Shown here in pieces: positions 1-5,902 of a stretch of DNA of 6,666 nt. The notes below the pieces were generated by a model, which did no database searches, was not told the origin of the DNA, and saw only the letters and a program-made list of their open reading frames with translations. Source of the DNA: Actinomycetota bacterium (GTDB lineage Bacteria > Actinomycetota > Acidimicrobiia > IMCC26256 > PALSA-610). Each line of letters opens with the position of its first letter. The first letter of the stretch is position 1. Position numbers and translations under genes: made by a program. The stretch lies in the NCBI GenBank assembly GCA_030839005.1, contig JAUZEM010000322.1:1-6666 (forward strand), in the 5' to 3' direction.

Positions 1-120
1 CGCGCGGTCCGGATCCCGGCAGGTGGCAATGACGTCGTAGCCGTCAGCCGCGTACTGGCGGACCAGCTCGAGCCCGATACCGCGGCCCGCACCGGTGACC
101 AGCACGCGCTTCCGGGCCAA
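1..120 (-). CDS. Short-chain dehydrogenase/reductase (SDR), N-terminal fragment cut by window edge
   Basis: Only the first 40 codons are present; the gene continues beyond the left edge. The translation begins MARKRVLVTGAGRGIGLELV. This holds the classical SDR nucleotide-binding motif TGxxxGxG (T9, G10, G14, G16) after the first beta strand. A second strand ends in VIATCRDP (residues 30-37), and the Arg after this strand usually indicates NADP(H) preference. The overall look resembles the C-factor/CsgA-like SDR group, which act as soluble cytoplasmic oxidoreductases of mostly unknown substrate. The start is TTG at 120-118, chosen because GAGGAG lies 5 nt upstream (131-126) and the SDR motif begins at the usual distance from it. 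It follows the sulfotransferase by 28 nt on the same strand, so the two are probably co-transcribed. The catalytic Ser-Tyr-Lys residues lie outside the window, so activity cannot be judged. The family is secure; the substrate is unknown. Confidence 0.88.
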   Translation of the reverse strand, partial: MARKRVLVTGAGRGIGLELVRQYAADGYDVIATCRDPDRA

Positions 121-125
121 CCCTA

Positions 126-131
126 CTCCTC
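126..131 (-). promoter_or_regulatory. Ribosome binding site of the SDR gene
   Basis: On the minus strand the sequence reads GAGGAG-TAGGG-TTG, a strong Shine-Dalgarno match with a 5-nt spacer. It decides the TTG start at 120. It lies in the 28-nt gap after the sulfotransferase stop codon, so the downstream gene can be initiated independently even if the mRNA is shared. Confidence 0.75.
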
Positions 132-148
132 GACGAACGGTAAGACGT

Positions 149-934
149 TCAACCGGAAGCAAGCTCCGGATCCCAGCAGGAGAGGTCGCGACCGATCATC
201 TCCTCCAACTTGCGAATGTCGTCTGCGAAGAAGGTGTCGAAGAGCTCGCGCCGCCCGGCCAAGGTCAGCTGGCGTTCGGCGTGCGCGTCGCCGGACGGCC
301 GCTGCTGATAGCTGAAGCGGACACGCTCGAGCTCGGGGGGAAAGAAGTCGGCGTCCGCACCGACGTGTTTCACCGCCCGATCGTAAACACCCCGAGGGTC
401 GTCGTCGGCGTCGTCGTGGAGCAGCACGAGCAGACGTTCGCCGAATCGCGCCTGGAAGGGCTCGAGGCTTGCCGCGTACCAACCGCCGGCGATGATGCCG
501 AGCCGCTCCCGTTCGGGTGGGGACGCGTGCACGAACTCGAGTAAGTCGGTATCGGCGGGGAGCGACTTGCCCTCGATGTGGTGGATCAGCGCCGATTGCG
601 CGCGGTCGACCGGATTGCGGAGAATTGCGATGAGCTGCGCGTCGGGAACGGTTTGCTCGATGCGCTCCGCCATGACGGCGGGCTGGTGTCGCCAGAACAT
701 GTAGCCCGGGGTTGCCTCGCCGACCAGTGGCTCGCCGTCCCAACCTTCGAATTGCTCCCGATACCACGTGGTGCCCCGGCCGTTGAAGTGCGTGGCGCTG
801 TTGAAGAACTCGATTTCCCGGCCGGCCGTGAAGATGTCCGGGTGGAGTCCGAGGTTGAGTCGCAACCATCGGGTTGCGCTCTTTTGTGCGCCGATGATCA
901 GAAACGTGGGGAGTGGCAGCTCTCGCTCGCCCAT
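149..934 (-). CDS. PAPS-dependent sulfotransferase (NDST-like, sulfotransferase family)
   Basis: This 261-aa protein should transfer sulfate from PAPS to a hydroxyl or amino group, probably of a sugar or lipid, in the cytoplasm. The 5'-phosphosulfate loop is FLIIGAQKSATRWL (residues 11-24, with K18, S19 and T21). The 3'-phosphate-binding motif is AILRNPVDRAQSAL (103-116, with R106 and S114). Between them are REIEFFN (39-45) and GEATPGYMF (72-80), where bacterial heparan-type sulfotransferases place substrate and catalytic acidic residues. The C-terminus, IRKLEEMIGRDLSCW (240-254), is also typical of the family. No signal peptide or membrane segment is seen. The length fits a stand-alone sulfotransferase domain. 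The frame stays open upstream to 1123, but that extension is Arg/Pro/Ser-rich and non-homologous. ATG 934 is preferred because AAAAGGAG lies 7 nt before it. ATG 940, two codons earlier, is the alternative but leaves only 1 nt of spacing. The acceptor is unknown; the divergent glycosyltransferase operon suggests a surface glycan. Confidence 0.92.
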   Translation of the reverse strand: MGERELPLPTFLIIGAQKSATRWLRLNLGLHPDIFTAGREIEFFNSATHFNGRGTTWYREQFEGWDGEPLVGEATPGYMFWRHQPAVMAERIEQTVPDAQLIAILRNPVDRAQSALIHHIEGKSLPADTDLLEFVHASPPERERLGIIAGGWYAASLEPFQARFGERLLVLLHDDADDDPRGVYDRAVKHVGADADFFPPELERVRFSYQQRPSGDAHAERQLTLAGRRELFDTFFADDIRKLEEMIGRDLSCWDPELASG

Positions 935-1116
935 CGCCATGCTCCTTTTCGTTCCGCCGCCGAGGAGAAAAGACCATATCTTGATCCTGCGCGACGACGG
1001 ACTTCGTACCGACTCTGGCACCAGGTACCCGGTTCTCTCTACCCTGTGAAGTTGGGGACCGAGGGACGGGGATCTTCGGGCCGGGCGGAACGATCGGGAA
1101 GACAGACGGTGGGCAA
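935..1116. promoter_or_regulatory. Divergent intergenic region with weak promoter candidates for both directions
   Basis: These 182 nt separate the leftward sulfotransferase/SDR pair from the rightward glycan operon and must hold or flank both promoters. For the minus strand, TATGGT (plus-strand 973-978) fits the actinobacterial -10 pattern TAnnnT. It lies in the least GC-rich stretch (about 966-985) and would give a leader of about 32 nt, but no good -35 is visible. For the plus strand, TACCCT at 1040-1045 also fits TAnnnT and would give a leader of about 65 nt, again without a clear -35; TTGATC at 981-986 looks like a -35 but has no good -10 at 17-18 nt. A short hairpin-prone CTGG-CA-CCAG lies at 1015-1024. 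Nothing here identifies a specific regulator. The promoter positions are guesses; that the region is non-coding is fairly sure. Confidence 0.4.
942..949 (-). promoter_or_regulatory. Ribosome binding site of the sulfotransferase gene
   Basis: The minus strand reads AAAAGGAG, then 7 nt (CATGGCG), then ATG at 934. This spacing favours ATG 934 over the in-frame ATG at 940, which begins only 1 nt after the motif. Confidence 0.75.
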
Positions 1117-3012
1117 GTGACAAACGGCCGGCTGGTCGTTCCCGAGGGATTGGTCATTGACGAGGTCGCGCGCGAGCGGCTGATTCGTCAGCTGGAACGC
1201 CAGCCCGCGGAGGTCAAGGGCGTCGCGGCCGAGGTAGGCGCGCTCCCGCCCGGGGCGAGCTACCGGGTTCATGCCGAGTGGCGCTCGCTCGAGCCGCTCT
1301 CGGCACACATTGCCGCGAGCGCCGCAGTGCGCGGCGCGGTGCTCTTGCGGCCGAAGGTGCGCTTCGAGGTGAGCGACGGCCTCGTGGGGGTCGACGGAGC
1401 CATCGTCATCGACCGCGGCGCGCACGTGCACGATCCGTGGGCGCCGGTCGGTCCGCTGCTCGACGCTTCGAACCGCGGCCGCCCACCGTTTCCGCGCCGG
1501 CCGGTTGTGGTCTTCGCGGCAACGGAGATCGACCCGGCCGGTGCCGATTGGGCCCGGCGAATGGTGAATCGGCTGGTGCGGCGCGAGGTCGAGGGGCGGC
1601 TGGCACTCGCGGCGGTCGCCGAAGGGTTCCACCTCACGCGGCCGTGCCTTTCCGGCGCGGCGTCGATCCGAGCGCTGGCACCCGACGTGATCGTGACCCT
1701 CGACGCGGGCGCGGCCGAGCAGGCCGCGGATTGGTGTCGCACCGACCGTTCGACCGTGCTCATCGAGCTCGTCGACGAACCCGCGATCGTGCAGGAGCTC
1801 GTCTCGTGGCAGGTCGATCATGCACGGGGCCGCGTGCGTGCGCAGATCAGCCGGCGGGTCGGCGCGCCGAGCCTGGCGCGGCTCGTGCACCGACTCTCCG
1901 CCGGTCCGCATCCGGCGCCGCCGACGGATCAGGCGGTCGAAGCCGGGTCGGCGCGCGCCGTTCGGGAGAATTGGGGGTCGCGGGTCGCCACGCGACCTTT
2001 GTGTGTGGTGGTCACCGGCACGCCGAGCCGCGGTGCGGCAGCACGGTTGGAAGGCCTCGTCGATCATCTCGAGGCTTCCGGGGTTCGGGTGGTGAACGTG
2101 CCGGTCGAGCAGACCGTGCCCGCGGGTGCGCGCGCGGCCGCGCTGATGGTGCTCGTGGGCGTCGATGGATCCGCAGCCGTGACCGAGCTCATCGAGGAGC
2201 GGGCCTCGCAACGCCGCGCGACGGTGCTCGATGTCGATCCGACGGCGGTGTCGGCGAGCAAGGATGGATCGAGCGCGCCTTCGGTCTCGCGGGTCCTCGC
2301 GCAGCTCGCGGTCGAGTGCGGATACGTGGTGACGCCGACGGCAGCTGTGCGAACCGCGCTGCGCGATCTACAGGTTCGCTCCCTCGTCGTCCCGGCGATG
2401 CTCACCCGCTCGCGCGCGGCGGCGTTGCGAAACGCGGGCGTCGCACCGGGGCCACGCGAAGCCGTTGTCGCCGGCTGGTGCATCGGGTGGGCGGGCGAGG
2501 CTCTGCCGGACTACCTCGATGCGGTCGCGGAGGGGCTGGCGAAGATCCTCGCCGATCGGTCCGACGTGCGTATCGATGTCGTCGGCGACGAGGACCGAAT
2601 CCCGATGCCGCTACGGCGCAACGATCGGGTTTCGGTCAATGCATCCTCACCGGAACCGGAGGCGATCGCGGGATGGGCTGTCCACGTGTGGACGCCGCGC
2701 ATCGTCGGCGGCGAGCTCGTCGACGATCTCGGAACGCTGATCGAGTCGAGCTTCGCCGGCGTTCCGAGCCTGTTGCCGTTGCCGGCGCGTCGGGCCATGG
2801 ACGGCGTCGCCGCGAAGGCGTTCATGGTCTCCCGCTACGACGAGCCCGAAGGTTGGGCTGCTGCCCTCTCCCGATTGCTCGGCGAGGATCACACGCGGGC
2901 GGTCGGCGCGCACGAAGCGCGCCGGTGGTCGCACACGGTGCACGGTTCGCCGGCGTGCCGAGCGAGCGTGAACCGGCTCCTCGGTTGGGCGCACCACCAA
3001 GGAGAGCTTTGA
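1117..3012 (+). CDS. GT-B glycosyltransferase-like protein (GT4-like C-terminus, probably degenerate)
   Basis: This is a 631-aa protein with no signal peptide or membrane segment. Residues 1-128 are an N-terminal region I do not recognise. Residues 129-290 form a Rossmann-like alpha/beta region starting PVVVFAATEID. Residues 294-445 form a second such region starting PLCVVVTGTP. From about 449 it resembles the GT4 C-terminal domain: VVAGWCIGWAG, then helix and strand ending IDVVGDED, then IESSFAGVPSLLP (542-554), which matches the nucleotide-sugar-binding segment. The usual EX7E pair is not intact: E543 matches the second Glu, but the nearest upstream Glu is E533 (EX9E), and the expected position is Val535. 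It may have altered donor binding or be a non-catalytic partner of the next gene. The start is GTG 1117, the first ATG/GTG in a frame open further upstream; its ribosome binding site is weak (GGTGGG, 2-nt spacing). It overlaps the next gene by 4 nt. The coding call is firm; enzymatic activity is uncertain. Confidence 0.82.
   Translation: MTNGRLVVPEGLVIDEVARERLIRQLERQPAEVKGVAAEVGALPPGASYRVHAEWRSLEPLSAHIAASAAVRGAVLLRPKVRFEVSDGLVGVDGAIVIDRGAHVHDPWAPVGPLLDASNRGRPPFPRRPVVVFAATEIDPAGADWARRMVNRLVRREVEGRLALAAVAEGFHLTRPCLSGAASIRALAPDVIVTLDAGAAEQAADWCRTDRSTVLIELVDEPAIVQELVSWQVDHARGRVRAQISRRVGAPSLARLVHRLSAGPHPAPPTDQAVEAGSARAVRENWGSRVATRPLCVVVTGTPSRGAAARLEGLVDHLEASGVRVVNVPVEQTVPAGARAAALMVLVGVDGSAAVTELIEERASQRRATVLDVDPTAVSASKDGSSAPSVSRVLAQLAVECGYVVTPTAAVRTALRDLQVRSLVVPAMLTRSRAAALRNAGVAPGPREAVVAGWCIGWAGEALPDYLDAVAEGLAKILADRSDVRIDVVGDEDRIPMPLRRNDRVSVNASSPEPEAIAGWAVHVWTPRIVGGELVDDLGTLIESSFAGVPSLLPLPARRAMDGVAAKAFMVSRYDEPEGWAAALSRLLGEDHTRAVGAHEARRWSHTVHGSPACRASVNRLLGWAHHQGEL
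2999..3004 (+). promoter_or_regulatory. Ribosome binding site of the GT2-GT4 fusion gene
   Basis: AAGGAG lies 4 nt before the TTG at 3009, inside the last codons of the preceding gene. It supports a TTG start overlapping the upstream TGA. The next in-frame alternative (GTG 3030) would cut into the first beta strand of the GT2 domain. Confidence 0.7.
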
Positions 3013-5165
3013 GCGCGGCGCTCGTCACGGTGATCGTGCCCGTCTACCGCGGCATCTACGACCTGACGCGCTGTCTCGAGAGCGTCGCGCTCCACGCGCG
3101 CCGCACCGAGCTCGCCTTCGAGCTGGTGCTGATCGACGACAGGTCGCCGGAGCCGGCCGTGCGGATGTATCTCGAGGAGTTCGCGAGCCGGGACCTTCCC
3201 TTTCCGGTGACCTTGCTGCACAACCCCGAGAACCTCGGATTCGTCGGCACGGTCAATCGGGGACTCCGCCGGGCTTCGGGCGACGTCGTGATTCTCAACG
3301 CCGACACCGCGGTGACCGACGGTTGGCTCGACCGCCTCGCCGCTGCGGCCTACGAGGCTCCCGACGTCGCGACCGTGACACCCGTCACGAGTCACGGTTC
3401 GATCTGCACACTGCCGCGGAGCGTCATCGACGCGTTCGCGCTCGCCGGTCCGAACCCACAGATCGACGAGTGCGCCGAGTTCGTGACGAAGACCTCGCTG
3501 CGGCTGTTGCCGGAGGTCATCACCGGAGTCGGGTTCTGCATGTACACGACGCGCCAGGCCCTCGACTCCTGCGGGCTGCTCGACGAGGAGACGTTCGGCC
3601 GTGGTTACGGCGAGGAGGTCGACTTCTGCCTGCGAGCCACGCGCCTCGGCCTGCGGCATCTCGTCGACGACTCTACGTTCGTGTACCACCGCGGCGGCGG
3701 CTCGTTCGGTGACGAGCAGAACGAAGGATTGGCTCGCGGTTCGCGGCTCCTCGACGAACGCTACCCGTACTTTCGACCGACGAACACACGCGAACGTGCC
3801 CAGGATCCTTCTCGCGTGTCGTTCGCCGCACTGGAGCTCGGCCTCCGGGAACGCGATCCCGATCGGCCACACGTGCTGCACATGATGCACAGCGCGCCCG
3901 GCGATACCGGAGGTACGGAGAAGTTCTTGGACGCGCTGATGCACGCGCTCGGACACGAGTTCGACTTCTCGGTGATCTTTCCCGTGCAGTCCGGCTTCGC
4001 ACTGCAGACGTACTGGCACCGTCCCGATGCCCCAACCGTCGTCGAGGAATTCCTTCTCCCGGGCGGACCTCGCCGTGTGACGCGCATCGATGACGAGCTC
4101 GCCGGCGCCGCGCTGCAGATGGCGCTCGACCTCTTCCATTTCGACGCGGTTCACATACACAACCTCATCGGCCATTCGCTCGCACCCCTCGATGTCCTCG
4201 CCGGCTTCGACGGTCCGGTCCTTTGTTCCGTGCATGACCTGTTCCTCGCGTGTCCCAACTTCTCCTTGCTGTACCGCAAGGTGGAGCCATGCGGCATCCC
4301 CGAAGACCTCTCGTCCTGCGACCGGTGTCTCGAGACGATCGCGGAGGCTCCGATGCCGGGTTCACCGATGATCCGAAACCTCTCGCGCGAGTACCTGAAT
4401 GAATTCCGTTCCACTGCGACCGCGCGGATCGACTCCGTTGACCACTGGGTGTTCGCGAGCCAGAGCGTCGCCGACTACTTCATGCGCGTGTACGAGCCAC
4501 ACGCGTCGCGTATGGAGATCATCGAGCACGGCTCGGTGATCCGCCTCGGGCGGCGCGCGCCCGAACCGGATCGGGCGTTGATCTACGACGAGCCGTTGCG
4601 CCTCGCCTTCGTCGGGCTCGGTTGGGCGAAAAAGGGACTCGACGTCGTGAACGAGCTCGCCGAAGCGTTTCGCGACACCACGGTCGAGATCCATCACTTC
4701 GGAGATCTCAAACAGGCCGCGTCGCCCGAGCTGCATACGCACGGCGCCTACGACAACGAGTTCCTTCCCGAGCTGCTGCAGCGCGCGGGGATACAGATCG
4801 TGCTCCTCCCCGGTGCGTACGCGGAGACGTTCGGCATCGTGATGTCCGAAGCGCTCGCGTCGGGACTGCCTGTGATCGGCGCTCGTTACGGTGCGCTCGG
4901 CGAGCGGATTCGCGCCCATGGCGTGGGCTGGACGATCGACCCGATGGATCCCTCGGGGATCCGAGACCTGATCGAGCGTCTCGACCGTTCCCGCGACGAG
5001 GTCATGCGGACCAGTCGCCGGGTTCTGGAGGTGAAGCTCGAGACCGTCGCCGACACCGCGCACCGGTACGCCTCGCTGTATCACGGCGCCGAGTCGCGCA
5101 GCCCCGACGCGGTCGTCCCGACCGACGCAGTCAATTCGAGCTTCGCGGGAGTGGAGAACGCATGA
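3009..5165 (+). CDS. Two-domain glycosyltransferase: GT2 (rhamnosyltransferase-like) fused to GT4
   Basis: This 718-aa cytoplasmic protein carries two different glycosyltransferase folds and probably adds two sugars to a surface glycan. The GT-A half (about 6-250) has VTVIVPVYRG at the start, LIDDRS with D43/D44, and the metal/nucleotide motif LNADT with N97-A98-D99. GFCMYTTR follows, then FGRGYGEEVDF (E202/E203, D205) and FVYHRGGGSFG (Y226/H227). These are typical of the WbbL/rhamnosyltransferase-like GT2 group. The GT-B half starts at about 287 (HVLHMMHSAPGDTGGTEKF). It has a Cys-containing segment (C415, C428, C437, C440), a second Rossmann domain from LRLAFVGLGWAKKG (about 530), and an intact EX7E motif, ETFGIVMSE (E606/E614), followed by ALASGLPVIG. 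The last 30 or so residues are a non-conserved tail. The frame is open far upstream, but that part is the out-of-frame shadow of the previous gene. TTG 3009 fits the ribosome binding site and the domain edge. Sugar specificity cannot be read from the sequence. Confidence 0.94.
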   Translation: MSAALVTVIVPVYRGIYDLTRCLESVALHARRTELAFELVLIDDRSPEPAVRMYLEEFASRDLPFPVTLLHNPENLGFVGTVNRGLRRASGDVVILNADTAVTDGWLDRLAAAAYEAPDVATVTPVTSHGSICTLPRSVIDAFALAGPNPQIDECAEFVTKTSLRLLPEVITGVGFCMYTTRQALDSCGLLDEETFGRGYGEEVDFCLRATRLGLRHLVDDSTFVYHRGGGSFGDEQNEGLARGSRLLDERYPYFRPTNTRERAQDPSRVSFAALELGLRERDPDRPHVLHMMHSAPGDTGGTEKFLDALMHALGHEFDFSVIFPVQSGFALQTYWHRPDAPTVVEEFLLPGGPRRVTRIDDELAGAALQMALDLFHFDAVHIHNLIGHSLAPLDVLAGFDGPVLCSVHDLFLACPNFSLLYRKVEPCGIPEDLSSCDRCLETIAEAPMPGSPMIRNLSREYLNEFRSTATARIDSVDHWVFASQSVADYFMRVYEPHASRMEIIEHGSVIRLGRRAPEPDRALIYDEPLRLAFVGLGWAKKGLDVVNELAEAFRDTTVEIHHFGDLKQAASPELHTHGAYDNEFLPELLQRAGIQIVLLPGAYAETFGIVMSEALASGLPVIGARYGALGERIRAHGVGWTIDPMDPSGIRDLIERLDRSRDEVMRTSRRVLEVKLETVADTAHRYASLYHGAESRSPDAVVPTDAVNSSFAGVENA
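5153..5156 (+). promoter_or_regulatory. Ribosome binding site of the duplicated-domain gene
   Basis: GGAG lies 5 nt before ATG 5162, within the 3' end of the GT2-GT4 gene. It supports the ATGA overlap start, although the reading frame is open well upstream of it. Confidence 0.65.
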
Positions 5166-5902
5166 GCGCCAACAAGTCCCTGGCCGACGAGACCGAGCGT
5201 CTCCGACGCCATCTCCGTGCGTTGAGCGCCGTGAACCGGCAGCTGCACGCGCAGCTCGAGAGCGGAACGTTTCGAGCGGTCGACACCGGACGCGCGCGCG
5301 CCGACATCCTCGCGGGGGTCGACGACCCCGGCGCCAAGCTGTCGATGCTCACGATCCGGCGCGCCGCCACCGGCAGCGAGTGGATCGAACAGCTCCAACT
5401 CCTCGGCGGTGTCTCCGACCCGTTTCTCGTGCGGAGTCCGAGTAGTGGCGCATTCCTCGTCGAAGGTCCGCTCCGGCGTCAGGTCAAGGCGGGCATGCTC
5501 TTCGTCGCGCTGGAGCGCGTGATCGGATCCGCCCGCGCCATGGGAGACGCCGAGATCGATCGCTTCGCCGAAGGCCCACCCGTCGAGGTGCTCGAGGCCG
5601 CGTCGGGACCGGCGTTCATCATCGTCGCCGGTCGCCGGCTCCCCATTCGCGGACTGCCGCTCCCGCATCCCGTCACGGCGGAGGAGATGCTGCGCTTCCC
5701 CGAAGGGGAGGAGTTGCGCGTCGGCAGCATTCACGGCGGTCGCGGCGACAAACGCGCCGGCGCGCTGAACCGAGCGAACTCGCTCGTGCAGCGCGAGGGT
5801 CCGGCGCGCGCCGGCGCGACCATCCTCAGGCACGCGGCTCGACGACTCCAGCGGTCGGTGCGCCAAACCGCGAGGTCGGTCAAGAGGTCCGGCGACGTTT
5901 GA
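5162..5902 (+). CDS. Protein of unknown function with leucine-zipper-like N-terminus and two copies of a small domain
   Basis: I cannot assign a function to this 246-aa protein. Residues 7-33 form a predicted coiled coil with leucines at exact heptad steps (L7, L14, L21, L28) plus L18 and L32, suggesting oligomerisation. Residues 88-187 hold two related units. Copy 1 has SGAFLVEGPLRRQVKAG (95-111) and AEIDRFAEG (130-138). Copy 2 has SGPAFIIVAGRRLPIRG (148-164) and AEEMLRFPEG (173-182). Copy 1 carries an extra helix-like insert (112-128). The pattern 'SG-AF-(hydrophobic)-G-RR-(I/V)-G' recalls short beta-hairpin units of some envelope proteins, but this is only resemblance. The C-terminal 50 residues are strongly basic (many R/K) and could bind a membrane surface or an acidic polymer. 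There is no signal peptide or transmembrane segment, so it is probably cytoplasmic. The ATG overlaps the upstream stop (ATGA), and the next gene overlaps its own stop. The tight coupling suggests it works with the glycosyltransferases, perhaps as a scaffold. Confidence 0.85.
   Translation: MSANKSLADETERLRRHLRALSAVNRQLHAQLESGTFRAVDTGRARADILAGVDDPGAKLSMLTIRRAATGSEWIEQLQLLGGVSDPFLVRSPSSGAFLVEGPLRRQVKAGMLFVALERVIGSARAMGDAEIDRFAEGPPVEVLEAASGPAFIIVAGRRLPIRGLPLPHPVTAEEMLRFPEGEELRVGSIHGGRGDKRAGALNRANSLVQREGPARAGATILRHAARRLQRSVRQTARSVKRSGDV

Noticed and set aside
981..1010. TTGATC as the -35 of a plus-strand promoter
   Set aside because: No acceptable -10 at 17-18 nt spacing (TCGTAC or CGTACC), so not called as a promoter on its own.
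935..1123. In-frame upstream extension of the sulfotransferase by 63 codons
   Set aside because: The extension is Arg/Pro/Ser-rich with no family similarity, crosses the start of the divergent operon, and lacks the strong ribosome binding site that ATG 934 has.
123..1157. Long minus-strand open frame (344 codons) overlapping the sulfotransferase
   Set aside because: Its translation is low-complexity Arg/Pro/Ala/His and it overlaps a well-supported gene in another frame; long spurious frames are expected at this GC content.
1278..3008. Open frame continuous with and upstream of the GT2-GT4 gene
   Set aside because: It is the Arg/Gly/Ala-rich +1-type shadow of the 631-aa gene; the GT2 domain begins right after TTG 3009, which has its own ribosome binding site.
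2889..4235. Minus-strand open frame of 448 codons opposite the two glycosyltransferase genes
   Set aside because: No recognisable domain; it is the antisense of a strongly motif-supported GT2-GT4 coding region.
4622..5161. Upstream extension of the 246-aa gene into the GT4 region
   Set aside because: Arg-rich shadow sequence; ATG 5162 has a ribosome binding site and starts the heptad-leucine helix.
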